Numbered from the stretch's first letter, positions 25,141-40,407 are shown. The stretch is DNA of 64,000 nt from Hydractinia symbiolongicarpus (GCF_029227915.1 NC_079878.1:5952001-6016000); one strand, 5' to 3'. Notes: a model not told the origin generated them from the letters alone. Translations and numbers: made by a program.

Positions 25141-26566
25141 TTCATCCTAAACTGATACTGATACATACAACTACACAAGCAAGCAGCATATGGTGAGTAG
25201 AATAAAGCAATGCTGATTTTCGAGCTGAAATTGTGATGGTTTCGGCAGAGGTAACAAACAGCGAGGATGCCTATCCTTTCGCTTAAAGTTACGAAAACCA
25301 AACAATGGGATGAATGGAAAAGCAAAAGAAATTGAAATAAAGGAATGCAGGAGTAGTCTTTGAAATTTAAATTGACGAAACCAAAAAACGAAGAAATCGT
25401 CTGTTTACTTTTTCCTGACAATATACCTTAAGTTGATTAATTTTATTTATTCCCAAAAATTTATCTACGAGAAAATGGCCGAAAAGGTCAATTCGCGAAA
25501 AAAAAACTCCGACATAACTACAAATGACTATTCGCTAGAATGAACTTCGTGAAACATTTTGGAAAAACAAATAGATTTTTTTCGTTTTCTTTTCTCTAGT
25601 TTTTTTCGCCAAAGTTTCTTTTTTGTGGTTAATAAAAATAATAATAATAATTAATAATTAATAAAAATAATGGCCAGCCTCCGTGATACGAGCTAGATCA
25701 ATTAAGAAAATAGGCCTAAAAAAATTAAAAAAATTAAAATTAAAATTAAAATTGCGAAAGATACTAATTTAAAGAACTTCGCGAAATATCTCAACGTGAC
25801 TGCTTTGCAAAAATTAATTTTCGCGAAATGTATTTTCTTGGAACTCGCTAAAATATTTCGCGTAAATTAATCAACTTGGTAGTACAATTTTTTTGCAAGG
25901 ACTGATTTTTTGTTAAGGCTTTGGAGATGTTTTACGATATTTCAGCCTGGTGTGTAATACACATTATGTATATATATGTGTGTATATATATTTCGCATGA
26001 AAAGGCATAGTTACAAAAAACTGTGTAACCTGCAGAATAAAAAGGACAGTGAAACCTTCCAACAGTGGACATTCAAAGCGAACACCTCCATATAACCGAC
26101 AAAAAGGAGGAATTGACGAACAAGGTTCCAATTAACATTAACCCTTAGAACTTTAAGTAAGGTATTGATTTGACACAAAATCGATGTTATAATCAAGGTT
26201 TAACTCAATCACCTCAATATCGGTTCCTTATACTGCCCACAAAAAAAAACATGTAACAAAATAGTAACAAAAAATAAAAATAAAGCATGTTGTTTATAAA
26301 AGCATTTAAATTTGAACATCATATACAACAGAAAAAAATGAAGTTACAATTTAACCAGAATCATGTCTTTGGGAAGTGACCAACAAAGAACATTGGGAAG
26401 AAAATTTGTTCGAAGAAAAAATATCATATACTGCAATTCGCTACAGTTCATTGACATCGAATTCTTGCAGTAATCAATGTAGAAAGTCAGGTGTTTCTTC
26501 AATCGCATTAAACAGTAGGAAATAATTTTTCTTTGAAATAATAACCATTTACTTCTGTATTAACTT

Positions 26567-29500
26567 TTATTCTCGGCGTAAATTATCAAGCCTAAACAAG
26601 AAAAAATCCGATATGCAAATAAAAAGGCATTAAAGTTATCATGGCTTAGAGAGTGGCTTAGAGAGAAAAGAATAAATTTTATACGCTATCTGCATAAAGT
26701 GACGATCGCACGACCTAAGATAAATAAATCTTGGTGATGTTTTTTATAACTACCTGGCTTGCAAATCAGCATCTTCATCAGACGCTCCTATTGCGATGGG
26801 CTGTTGTCCTGCTTTCTGACCTGCAGGCAATTTTCCACCCGCTGATGGAAGCTCTGATAGCTGAAATAAAAGCAATACATCATACAAACAATTAATCTGA
26901 ATCGCTTTGCGTTTATTGAAGGTCTCAAGATATTTTCTGCCCGTGTACAGAGATATTTGGAATATTCATGATTTATGAATTTCATGCCCAATAATTCTTA
27001 CTAATAATATATCTTTTGTGTAAAACTTTATTCAGGTGTAAAAAAGAAAAGAAAACAAGGACAGGCTGGCCAAACTTACTGACAATAGAAACTACTCAAA
27101 GTTAGAAATATTTTACTGCAATAACAGGGGTTGGATCACACAGTTTAACTATTATACGTTATATGACTCTTACCTGATCTGTTAAACCTAGACCCAACTC
27201 ATCAAGAACTTGATTCACCACAGCATCACTAATAATAACAGAAACGAAATATCGTTACAAATATTGCCAGTGTAGTTAGTCCCTCAATGATTGGAGAATT
27301 AAAGAGGATAGAAATTAAAAGTCAAAAAATAATTCAAGATGGTAACCTCTCTTCATCATCTTCTTCATCACCAATCACATCATCAACAGCATCATTCATC
27401 ATTTCTTCCTTCATATCCATGATCTCAGACTAGAAATAAATGTTGGTATGTTTTGAATACGAGGCTGAATCAATAGGTTGAGGCTTTTTTAAAATCGTCA
27501 AAACATTTTATCGGGAGAACTCTTAATAAAACTTTAGGCCACTCTATTTTGAGATTTTGAGATTTTTTTTATCACAATAAGGTTAAGGCTACAGCGTGTT
27601 TTGCAAAATATAGATTCGATGAGTCTATTTTTATAGTAAAACCTTTCTGTAGCACACACTGTCAATTAAGTGCTCATAATAGAGGTGTCGGCCACTTTCG
27701 CGGGCAGAAAATTTCGCAAATTTCGGCTAAATTCAAGTTCATGTCGCAAAATGTTTTGAGAGCACTGATTTGCGAAAGTTTATAAAAGCAAACAAGTTTT
27801 TTCTTTAATTCACGATAGTTAAAAAAACTTGCCAAGGATGGTCTATATGTTAGTTTCAATTTTATACTCTGACAAAAAAACTATTTTGAGTTTTAATCCT
27901 TATTTTTTTTAAATTAAATTGGTAACTCAAGGAAATTTAAGCTCGCGAAATCTTTTAATATGGCTCATCCGCTAATGTTAAAGCTCGCAAAACATGCATT
28001 AAATTTGCGATCATTTCTGTCTGCGAAAGTTTCTGCACTAAAAGTAAAGTTTGTTTTCAAATTCGCTTATATTACTTTCAAAACCTACTTTGTTAGGGTA
28101 TAGTAAATTCAACCTAAAAGTATATCAGTGAGCTGATTTTAAAAAAGAGGGATTTTTATTACAAATAACTTGGTGAGATCTCATGTGTCAAAAATGCACA
28201 TTAAAGCTAGGTTCACACATCAATGCGATTAATGTGTGCAAAATCATGTTATTTGCATGTAATAAGGATTCTTCGTGTGATCAGTCCCATTATTCGCATG
28301 TTATGTTCTTCCTATGTTGCATGCCCATCATTAAAAATATCCTCTACGGCATATCCCAAAATGCATAGTGAAAGGGATGCTAACATATTATAATAAACAC
28401 TATGAAAGTAAATGTTTGTTCTTAACATATAGTATTTGATGTAAACTCAAGGTTAAAACCTTCTCGCAAGAATTTAACATTTACACAAGAATAATTTTAT
28501 TTGCATTGATGTAAACTCAAAGCCTTGGAAATAATATATTTGGAAGGAAGGGCGCAACACCAAGCAATAAGGAACGCCGTTTTTATCAAGTGACACTGCG
28601 AACTTGTCAAAGTTTACAGCCAATTTAGGATGTCCAAAATCTTGAAGCGTTTTAATTTCGGCTGATGTCAGCATTCCCTAATTCGATCATATTTCGGACT
28701 ATTTCAGGTGATGAAGTGGATTGTTCCATAATCTGGACACTTTTGACCTGGTTACTCGGGCTACACCCCTGCCAAATTAAAACTTCCGCAGCCTACCAAG
28801 TAATGATGTTTTTCTATTTTAAGAAAGGGCTGAAAAATGGACAATTTTCCAAATATTATTTTCAGGATTATAGCTTTAAAGAAAGTAAATCATAAGTTTC
28901 TTTCTTCCTGGGAGTTATTTAAAAGAAAACATAATAAAATATAATAAAAATATGTTTTATTCAAATACTTAATAATAAAAAATACCTGCTTTTCAAATTC
29001 CATCATAATTTTTTGTATTTGTGGTAGCTTTAACTGTTTGTTCATTGATGCCATAGTCTAAAAAGAAGTAGATGTTTAATAAAATAAACTGTTGGTTGAT
29101 TGTTAACAGGATTTTAGCTAGACTTAACAATCAACTATATAACAACATTAGAAATTTATTTCTTTAGTTCATACGAGAGAAACTATTACAATCTTATTTT
29201 AAAGCTGCTTGGCTGGCTGACCCAAAATAACTTTTGGTGTTTTTAGAAGATGTTTATATAGAGTTTTACAAAACATATAAATTTCTAGGAAAAATTTGCA
29301 AATGCCAAAAGCTAAAGCAAAGAAGGTTCCATTCAAATAAATTATCAGTCGCTATAGAGTTGATACTATAATACAGATGGAGGAACAATAAGATAAAAAA
29401 CATCACCTTTGCACATCCCTTCATAGCTTGAGCCATTGCATTATTCGAACGGAGAGTCTAAATGTTGTGAAACATAAAAGCATTGAATTAAAAGTAGCGA

Positions 29501-31847
29501 AAATAATTACACTTTTGTTGTCTACACAACAAAGTTGTCTTTGTCACTGCCTAAAAAATTGAAATCAGTGTCCTCATTTTTTTAATTTTACCAATCTGAA
29601 ACATAGTTGGTATACAGATCAACCTTTATTTCCCTGTCAATTGTTTCACGAGGTGAATTGTTTCATTTATTAGAGGGCATGCCTTAATTAAACTCTATAA
29701 TTTTTTTAGGAGAGCTTTTGAGATAAGGATATATCATGTATATTATTTCTTTTTCAAGAATGGATTCAAAACAGATAGACATTTGGAATAGTGTATCTTG
29801 TGAAAACTTTTGAAATGGTCATTGTGCAAAAGTCTGCCCAACAATGTTCAGATTTTTGTGAAATTTTTACAATTAGATTGTGTAGATCCAGAAGGGTTAT
29901 AATTAATAATCTATTTGAAAAGATGTAACCTTATTTTATGTTAAAAGATGTTAGATATTTTCGCTCTATTAAAGCTTATACTATTTTGAATATTTTCTCT
30001 TTTAAAGCAAACATCTACACACAAAAAAGAACAGAGTAACAGCATTAATAAGGACACACTTGTTGTCTTTCAATGAATCTTATAAAGCTGGAAAAGATTG
30101 TACTCTGATAAAGTTGGTAAATATAATTTCTTAAGCTGACTATCAGTAATAAAACAGTAATATAATAAATAGCAAGTACTTATAATAGTCAGAAAAGTTT
30201 AGGTTTTACCTGTATTTTTAATGAGACAGCTTGCAAGTTTGCTTTCATTAATATAAACTTTTTAACGTATCTTCTAGTACGTACAAGATCTTTTGCCATT
30301 ATTTTGACTGCATCCTAAAAAAAGAAATCAAATTTAAACCTCTAATTAGTAGTTGCATGAGAGTAGATATTTCTTCCTATGATAATGGCCGTATTTTGGA
30401 TGTAAGTCAAAAGCGAATCGTGTTAATCACGAAATTTCAAGCTACAAAACATGAGACATGTTTATTGACTTTGTTGGGACGAGCTAATTCCTGTGGAATT
30501 TCCATGGGCTAACGAGTATTTTACATTATATTTGTTTTGCTGCTTCTAAGGCTGTCTTTAAATATTTTTTGTTTGACATAACTAAACCAACCTTGACAGA
30601 GTATTGCCAATATTAAAAATTTGACTTTATTAATAGAGAAAATTGTTTGTAATTTTAATAACTAAGGATATATATCACGTGCAAAATTTAATTTAAGCAT
30701 GCAACACATCTTCCTCATCATGGATGGAAATATTTTAGTTTCTTTGTAAGTTGGCCATAAAAATTATTTCGGCGACCGACCAACCCTATATTCTTCTACG
30801 TAACTTTGGTTATAACAAACAAATAATTAACAAAATTACCTAAGTAGGCCAAATGTAAAAACACTTTATTGCCCTGTATAATTTACAGTGTTGTTATGCA
30901 CAATTAACAATTGTCTTATGACAAATTAATTAATTTGTAACAAAATTTTGTAGGAGGTAAAACAATGCATTGATTTATTATAGGTTCTGTATATAATTAC
31001 CATCTGTCCCTCTTTCGCCATTTTCTTTATATCTGCTATTACTTTCTTTTCTTGATTCTCCATCTTTGTCCTTTCTCTATCTAAATCCCTATGAAATAAA
31101 AGAAACCAACAACGCTTATTTAAAATTATTTTCAAGGGACAAAATGCATTTATTGTCAAATTCTAACTTTCATATTATATTATATGGGTTCTGTTATCTA
31201 CTGAAAATTCTCTATTTGGTTCCAAACTATCCATGTATATAGTTTAGAAATATGCATGGAGAATTACAGTTGTTGCAGGGGTGGGGTTTAGTAACAATTA
31301 AATTGTACTTCAAAAACTATAAGTTTAAAAAAAATGTAACTCATTTTTCTTTAAAATAATCCAGCTGAAAATTTTTACCTTTTTAGGCATAAAGGTTATT
31401 AAACATATTGCGGTAAAGTGCAGAATTATAGCCTTGCATTATGATAATTTTAGTTTTACAACCAAAATAGACAAAAGTTAATACCAAATAAAATGTTGTT
31501 TTAATTGTCTGGAAAAAATGGAAAAAATGACTATACGAGCATATTTCTATAGTTCTGGACAATAACATGCAAAAGGCTATAAAGTAAATTTTCCTAACGG
31601 TTAAAAATATCTTTTATCTCTGGTTCATGAAAGTTTGTTTGCGTACATTTTTCCCTACATTTAAACTGAGAGTTCCTAATTTCTATGAAGTAAAGTTCTT
31701 ATACTTTTTGTACACATGCGTACTCACAGGAATAGATGAAAAATATATAGAAATAATATGCTTTTACCTGATTGCTTTATTCAAGCTTCTTTGATGCTGT
31801 CTTAACATCTGTTCAGGAGTTTTCTTTTTACCAAATAAAAATTCCAT
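26567..31847 (-). CDS. CHMP2A: Charged multivesicular body protein 2A (ESCRT-III, VPS2)
   Basis: Snf7-family ESCRT-III subunit that assembles on endosomal and other membranes with CHMP3/CHMP4 and recruits VPS4 for scission. Exons in transcript order: 31768-31847, 31001-31088, 30210-30314, 29407-29457, 28986-29057, 27347-27429, 27174-27228, 26754-26860, 26567-26591. They give 221 residues, the usual length (about 222). Visible signatures are MEFLFGKKKTPEQMLRQHQR, DRERTKMENQEKK, DLVRTRRYVKKFILM, SNNAMAQAMKG, QLKLPQIQKIMMEFE, an acidic GDEEDDEES and VLDELGLGLTDQL. The C-terminal MIT-interacting motif, DADLQARLDNLRRE, is split by the last intron: without splicing the frame would stop at LQAR. The last exon codes only seven residues plus stop. 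The donor after exon 6 is GTTACC, a weak but valid GT site. The identification is secure. Confidence 0.95.
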
Positions 31848-33508
31848 TTTATATATAATTTAATGGTAAGGTGTATGTTATTTTTGAAAGTGTTTTTATT
31901 AATTATCTAAAAAGGATAATAATTAAAAATATATACAAGGTAGATGAAAAGTTTGCTACATCAAAAAATTGTTTGGCAGGTATATTCTTTTAAAACACAA
32001 TACATAATTAAGCCCTTTTATGTATCCAATGAAAAAAATGAATTCTTGCAGAATCAGCACATTCTTTAGGCAAGCACTTCTGTTTTAAGATCATCATTTT
32101 CATGACAGCAAAAATTGGAAACCATACCATACAAAACAACTTTTTTCCCTTTCATATAAATATGATAGGTCTTTCATAAAATTAGCAACAAATCGCTGAT
32201 AGCTGTTTTTAGCATTTAACAATCTCATGTCTCAATAAAATAACAATGCTCTTTGCGAGTAACAAACTCTTTGAATACATTCAACATCACTTGGTTTTTT
32301 ATTCTTGATAACATTTTAATGCAAATTCAAGACCTTTAAGATATAATAATCAGCACTTATGCTAAACTTAAATGTTTCCCCCCCCCGACAGTTTTTTTAT
32401 AACTCCTTTATGTGATGGCTATGATACCTACTGAGTTTTATTATATATCTATTAGACATCTGAATGCCAAATTGTTTGGTCCCATACCTCTCAGAGGTTT
32501 AGTTATTGGCTATTACATGAAACTACGCCTAAAAATCCTTATGAAATCCTTATAAACAGGAAAATATAATAACTCTTGTTAGGGTTGTTCTTAGGACTTG
32601 AAACTTACAACACGACTTTGTTTCATCAAATAGAATTCTCCTGTATGTTCAGTCACGTGAGTAATCCGATTTCTCTATTTAAAAAAACCCTGGACCAAAT
32701 AGGGTTAAAGTAGCCATTTCAACCAGCTGGCAGCTACTTTGACAAAAACATGAGAGTTTTTCAGGCGAGTTACCTTAAGTGAAAAAAAAGTTTGCACAAG
32801 AAAGGATTGTGTAACTAAAGATTGCGAATTGGTTATACAATCCAGAAATTGCGGAAATTTAAAATTGTGAATTAAAGCAATGATCCATGAATTTTTCCAC
32901 AAAATATTAGCCAATTTCACAATCATTAATTCCACAATTTTTTCTTCTGCAATATTTTCTTGTGCAATAATAGCTTGTCTTAAGGCAAGCGGTTTAAATA
33001 AATAAATTGGAATTTTACCCGAAAAAAGCCTGTGTAGAAAAAAATAATTTTGCTTGCTTGGATCTTAGAACCTTACGGGAACTTACTAAGTCCGAAAAAC
33101 AAAGAGCTTAACTCAGCATTACTTCATCCTAGGGGAAAGATTGTTTAATAACGACAGGACATCAAGCCTTGTATCCCAAACGTACTGCAGACAACTTTGA
33201 CTAAAAACATAACGGCAGTTATATACTGCAATGGTATCACTAACAACCTTGAGAGTTTGTCAGGGAGAACTCAAAAAGGCTTCATTTGATTCAATGAAAA
33301 AATACGTATAGACTTAATACGGAGTCACAAACAAAATTTATGCTGCCTTAAAATGTTGTCTTTATTGCAGCAAAGTCCAAGAAAGCACTGCTTTGCATTT
33401 CAGTAATTTGTCCAAAAAAATTTTCAGAAAAGTTCGAGAGTTACCAGAAGAAACCTGCGAAATTTAATTCAATAAGTTACTCAAGCTCCTCTTATATATA
33501 TATATATA

Positions 33509-33645
33509 CTAGTTGTTAGCCTGTGGAAAAATCTACAGGTTTGCCGGTCCTTTTTATACCGCATTGCGTGCGTCTCACTACTTGCGAAGCTAAGGTACCA
33601 TTTTGCGTGACAGACAGACGGACAGACGTATACAGGTATTATGGC
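33509..33645 (-). mobile_element. Helitron-like non-autonomous copy
   Basis: Read on the minus strand it contains CTGTCCGTCTGTCTGTCACG, CAAAATGGTACC, GCACGCAATGCGGTATAAAA and a terminal CCTGTAGATTTTTCCACAGG hairpin. GCTAACAACTAG follows the hairpin, so the element ends in CTAG, a CTRR terminus. The 5' end is ragged near 33645. Confidence 0.65.
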
Positions 33646-33932
33646 CTTGTCAGTGAGTCGTCACCTCTACCAGAAATCCTTAAACTGATGTAAACTTATT
33701 GGCAAGTCATCCATAAGTATTAATCAGTGGCTGTAAAAGTTACCTAATTACTCTTTCCTGATGCTGCTAGCTAAGTCAAGCATGATTTTAACAAGCACTG
33801 ATCACAGATAACTACTAAAAACATGACAGGGTGGCGTTGCAACTTGGAAACACAAACATATAAACACAAAACATCCATTTTACTGGTGTTTTAACTATGT
33901 GGAGCCATAACTTAAAGTTTTAACTATGTGGA

Positions 33933-34170
33933 GTCGTAGCTTAGTGGTTATAACTCTCGTACTTTGGGCAGGAGACTGAAGTTCGATTCCCCTTGGCATT
34001 GATTCAATATGGGCGAGTGAATATTACCATACCCTTTTGCTTAATCCAAGCAAGTCATATGTAAGAGAATTTAGGGAGATGGCACAATGTGTAGGCTGTT
34101 AAATGTTGCAGGGAGTTGTCTTCTGGTACAGCGCAGACCCTAGTAAATAATAATAATAATAATAATAATA
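33933..34170 (+). mobile_element. tRNA-derived SINE with (AAT)n tail
   Basis: A tRNA-like head carries a Pol III A box, TAGCTTAGTGGTTA (33937-33950), and a B box, AGTTCGATTCC (33980-33990), at the normal spacing. A body shared with 19447-19775 follows (GGGAGATGGCACAATGTG, GGCTGTTAAATGTTGCAGGG, GGAGTTGTCT) and then a 3' (AAT)n run. Transcription by Pol III and LINE-driven retrotransposition are family knowledge. Confidence 0.8.
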
Positions 34171-34172
34171 AT

Positions 34173-34361
34173 TGCGGTAGAACATTTAGCTATTTATTTA
34201 AAGTCATTTATATAGCTAGCTGCCAATAATTACTAAATATAACTTGTGTTAGATATGGATGACAAAATATTGGTAAGAGCAGTTTGTTAAACTTTAGCTA
34301 GCTAGAGCTACCTGTTAAGCCCCAGCGCAAGATTAGGCAGTTCTCAGTTTTATTTCCATGT
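34173..34361. repeat. 189 bp perfect direct repeat, copy 1
   Basis: This copy is identical base for base to 34661-34849. It starts TGCGGTAGAACATTTAGC and ends TATTTCCATGT. It follows the SINE tail with only two bases between them. It is non-coding. Confidence 0.95.
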
Positions 34362-34660
34362 TTTGGAAATGTTTTCGAAAGGTACCATATTTCTCCAAAA
34401 ATAGAACATTCGGTCATTCATTTTACATTTAAAAGACCAAACTTTTCTAAATTAAAAATGCAGTCAAAGCTTATTATAAAAATTTCAAACGAATAAAATA
34501 TCACTAAAAACATGGAAAAGTATGTCAAAAATGTTAAATTTAAGATTAACCTAAAATTTTTTACACAAGTTTTGCATTTACCAGGTCAGTTAATCAAGCA
34601 CTTTTATTTTCGGTGCCGGCTACATCTTTATACTCCACGAATCATTAATGGCGTAGCGAC

Positions 34661-34849
34661 TGCGGTAGAACATTTAGCTATTTATTTAAAGTCATTTATA
34701 TAGCTAGCTGCCAATAATTACTAAATATAACTTGTGTTAGATATGGATGACAAAATATTGGTAAGAGCAGTTTGTTAAACTTTAGCTAGCTAGAGCTACC
34801 TGTTAAGCCCCAGCGCAAGATTAGGCAGTTCTCAGTTTTATTTCCATGT
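34661..34849. repeat. 189 bp perfect direct repeat, copy 2
   Basis: Second identical copy, 299 bp downstream of the first. The lack of any difference implies a very recent duplication or a pair of terminal repeats. The 299 bp between the copies has no recognisable coding content. Confidence 0.95.
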
Positions 34850-35046
34850 CAGAAGTAACTTCCCAATTCTCACAGGCCCCTTTCTACGCGATGCTATCTA
34901 AACCAATCGCGAATCAGTAAATAGATTAATTGTTATTACATTCATCATTATGAAGTGAAATAGCATGCCATTATAATGCCGTATGTGGTTAGGGGAGCCG
35001 TCCATACTCAAGTTACCATGCAAAACGTCAATTTGATGTTTTAAGG

Positions 35047-35674
35047 CAGTCAGGGTAAACACTTAATTAGGTGACAGTAGGCTAATTAGGGCATACCACC
35101 TATTTAGGCGACTCATTGTAACCTAGTTAGGCCATATGTAACCTAGTTAAGACATTACAATATTTAATGGCTTTTCACACATTCCTAAGAAAAAATCGCA
35201 AAAAATCTTTGTTCAGAATGGATAGTCTACGCGACCATGATATGATTCCAAAATTGTCACTTGTCCTTCGATATGTTCGTGCAACTAAGAATTATGTTAC
35301 ATTGAAATATATAACCTAATTAGGTTAAGTGTTGCCTATTTAGGTGACGTTTTCGTCAGCCACATTAATTTTTTCCTGCGGCGTGAATGGCTGAAATCCA
35401 TTATTTAAAACAACAAATAGTGCCACACGAGTTTTGGGCCATAAGTTACCGATGCAAATAAGACGATAATTGGTCAAAATTATCTGCAAAGTGGACAGAT
35501 TTGATTCACATAAAACTTGTAGTGCGAAACGCAATGATTTCGACATATTTGCAACAGAAAGTTTACGTTCGCCTAGTTAGACTACGGGTAGCCTAATTAA
35601 ACTACATCACGTCGCCTAACTAAACGACTCGCCTAATTAGGTCATCTATCCTAATTAGGTGTTTACCCTTACTG
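35047..35674. mobile_element. 628 bp foldback/TIR element with 5 bp target duplication
   Basis: The ends CAGTCAGGGTAAACAC and GTGTTTACCCTTACTG are inverse with one mismatch. They are flanked by TAAGG on both sides (35042-35046 and 35675-35679). Each arm carries several copies of short CCTAATTAGG/CCTAGTTAGG-type modules about 15-25 bp apart. The middle (about 35160-35560) is unique and not obviously coding. The element is non-autonomous. Confidence 0.8.
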
Positions 35675-36789
35675 TAAGGGACCTTCGAAAAAATTTTTTG
35701 GGCTCCGTTACCGGGATATCGCCGCTAAGGGGTGGAGGGCCTGAAGTTTGAAAAAAAAAATCCGCTTAGGATTGAGAAATTTCAAAAATTTGTTTGTGGC
35801 CTGAAAATTCTTTGTTGTTAGGGTGAAGGAATTTGTACCACAGTTTACCGTCGTCTGTATCTCAGGTGTAATTCCGATAACTTTTATCTACGAAACACGT
35901 CCCTGAGCCTTCCAAGATTTATCCGAATGTGTGTATTTCACAGATGGAAATCCGATAAAAGAGAGGGGGAGGGGATCTGAATCTTAGCGCCGATATCCCG
36001 CTAATGGGGCCCGCAAAGAAATTTCAGAGGCCCCTAAAAAAATAGACCCCCTACCCCAAGCATGGCAAGCCCACAAAACATAAAGATACAAGTAATTATT
36101 GATGTGTGGTATATACAAGATTATAAACTTTTTAGGTTTAGATTTAACAATGATATTAGCTACATTCTAAATGTACAACCTATGCCATTTTCTGACTGCC
36201 TCAATGGCCAACGATGACCACGTTAAGGACAAAATAATCTGTTTTCCAGATTTCAATGAAAATTTATAAAGAATGAAAATCTGGGAACAAGGTTCACATG
36301 AAAAATACATCATGTGTGAAATATCAGAGACCCAATTAATAAAGAAAAATATAATACAAATGTTTTCAAACACATTTATCATATCTGCAATGGATATTTT
36401 TCAATTCATCCAATGTTTTTAACAAGTCTGCATTGATTTCAAATTCACAATCATTACCTGGGATATACGTATGGTAAAGATAAACGAACCAAGATGGATA
36501 CAGAAGATACTTTTTAAATAAACAAATACACCCCCTCCTTGCGTGGCAATTCGGGTATGGATGGCTTTGTTTAAACCATTCAAGACTGGCTAATTCCAGG
36601 CTCTTTTTCTTTTCTGCATTTAAATCTTTAATATGGTTTTAGATTGGTTTATTTTTGCCAATTGGCTAAAATTAAAGCGTATTTTTTCTACTGTGAAAAA
36701 TCCATGTTTAACTTTATGCGAATATGAGCATGGAATTTGGGTAATGGATAATAATCTTTTTCGGCAACCACAGCCAGTTAAAAAAAGTT

Positions 36790-37924
<1,135 letters not shown>

Positions 37925-40407
37925 GAACACCTAATTAGGATCCACAAAAACAATCACCAATTAAAATAAACATCAGTCAACACCAGAAGCTGTTTGACAA
38001 TTGTATATAGATAAAATTGAATGATTAAAAAAAGTTTACCCTGAGCTAACGTTACAAGGGTGCAGGCTAGGCAGAAAATTATACAAAGTCCATATACCTA
38101 TATGGCTCTTAAGTGTGTGTCGCATTTTGAAAAAAAAGTCAAAATTTTGTCCCAATAGTCCTGCATTTATTTTAAAAACTAAGGAAATATTCTTTTTGTA
38201 TTTTGTTGTATCTTAGAACCTTATAGGGACTTTACTTTTACCTGTCAACAAAAACTGCATGTGGCAAGAGTGTTTATTAACAATCAAGCATTGTAATCTA
38301 TAATATTGTGATATATTTCACCTCAGGTAAATCAGTTTGTAGCGATGCACTCAGTCAAACCCTCGAAGACCATCGCTGTTCTCTTCAACCAGGAAAAACG
38401 TTCCACAAGTTATACAAGTACAGAGTATGCACTGTTCCTGAGACTCAGCAAATGTTGTGTCCAATGCTCAATAATTCTTTTATCAATCATGTTTTCGCGT
38501 TTATTTCTTCGAGAAATGGATTAAATTTTAAGAAATGAAAAAAGTTATTCATTTATATATATACTTAAACTCCTCCTGGGTGATTTTTTTAATGGAAAAA
38601 TTAAGCTAATTTTCTTCGCTACGTTTTTAGTCCCAACTTTTCGAACGTATTATAAATGCAGGAAACTTGATTGACACTGATAAAATACACACGCTACACT
38701 GGGTGCTCTTGAAGAATCTTGTTAGTAGCAAGTAAAACTTCGAGCAAAATATGGAAACAGTAACAGCTCGTTAAAGTTTCCTTTTTGATACTTATTTGCA
38801 GCCGTTAAAATTAGAATTATTTTATGTCGGCAATAAAACTGCCAACGTAAGATACATTTCAACTGATTTGCGTCAGTATTGCATCAGCAATATTTTTTTG
38901 TAGTAAAATTTTTCAGCTGGCAATAACTTTCGTCATTAACCTTTTATTAGGGCTAGACCTCTCATAAATTCGATGCATTGATTTCCTAAGACAATGACAA
39001 GAATGGAGTACAAGTCTTATTGACATACCTTTTGGATGGTGAACTTCGTTAGGTTATTAGTTCACTGCCAGCTGGCTTATTATGTTTCGGGAGGAACTCA
39101 TTAGGTTAGGGCATCATTAGATGGTAATCGCAGATGTTGCTGGTGACATGCTTTAAAAATTCTTGTCACCAGCACAGTTTAACATAAAGCAAAACTGTAC
39201 AGGAGACCCAATTCTTAGAGTCCTCGCAGAACATCTCTGCAAACAAAACTGTGAGCTTGGTTGACTTTTTGCCTGCTGTGTCATGTGGGAGAAAGAGCTT
39301 CTGGACTTCTTTTTAATATGATATACAATTTTTTTTTATTATTATAACGAATTGAATGGCACCACAGTATTTCTGTTGCCTGAATAATTTTAGTTAGTGA
39401 TAATGGCCTAACTTACTGAAAATCGAATGTAATTATTTTGTAGTCGTAAGGAGTGGGAGTAGCTCAAACAACACCAAAATTATTGCTATTAAAAAATTTC
39501 AGAATAAAATTACGTCAACATTTTTTTTGTCGTCGGAACTATGATATCTTCGTAAATTACGTCGGCAGTGCCGAATGCCGACACTAATTTTAAGGGCTGT
39601 TTGTGAAACAAGGTTGGTTTTGCAGACGTAATAAATTAATTTTCTTGGCATGCCAACCGTAGAAAGAATATAGTGTGGCATGTACAAGCTGGCTTCAATT
39701 TAATGAAGGTCAGTTTTCAGGTCAGCATTGCTGAGGGCAGACGTAGATTCACAGGGCTGGATACAATATAGTGAATAAGTCCACACAGTTCTGTTTACTT
39801 TGTTTGTTTGTTTAGACTGTCACATGTAATAATTAACCATAATAGAACACATACTTTTACAAGTCTTTAGACACTTAAAATAATTTTTTGTACAAAGGAT
39901 ATTAGGCTGCGTTCTGGTAAGACTTTAATAAAGAGCAATTCTCTGGGCAAAATTGCAAAATTATTGTTTACATTACATGATGTTCTGGTGCTATTCGTGG
40001 ATAATTGACTTAGATTGACAACCTGGTTCATAATTTGGTTTTCATGGTCTAATATGTGATATAATGTTAACATAATATAGAACACAAAAGTCTTTGAAAC
40101 AAAGTTTGGTGGAAGCTAGATTGTACTGAGGTTGCCATGTTTTATTTAAAGTTAAACTGAAGAGATTGATGTATGACTTCAGTTGCTACATATTCTAATT
40201 GTTGTTGATGTTATAATTCTTTCATAAGAAAGTTAGGCTCTATTATTATTTTAACTTGCTTATATCCACACAGAGAATTGGTTTTATTTCCTATAAATTT
40301 GCAATATATAGGAAGCAAAAAGAATAATCTTTTTCTAGTTATAAAGCGAACGCATATCTAAATTTTAGGTTTTTTGTGACTCATATGTATCTTGATTGTT
40401 TTCTTAG

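Larger units (their letters stand above)
31860..36780. other. Intergenic region between CHMP2A and COPZ, repeats only
   Basis: CHMP2A and COPZ are transcribed away from each other and this is their shared upstream region. I find no coding exon. It holds a Helitron-like copy (33509), a SINE (33933), a 189 bp direct repeat (34173 and 34661) and a foldback element (35047). A LINE fragment and a long (TTA)n run follow at 36790. Confidence 0.6.

Noticed and set aside
38308-38538. Frame upstream of COPZ considered as its first exon
   Set aside because: Its sequence does not resemble the zeta-COP N-terminus and its phase and borders do not lead to exon 40408.
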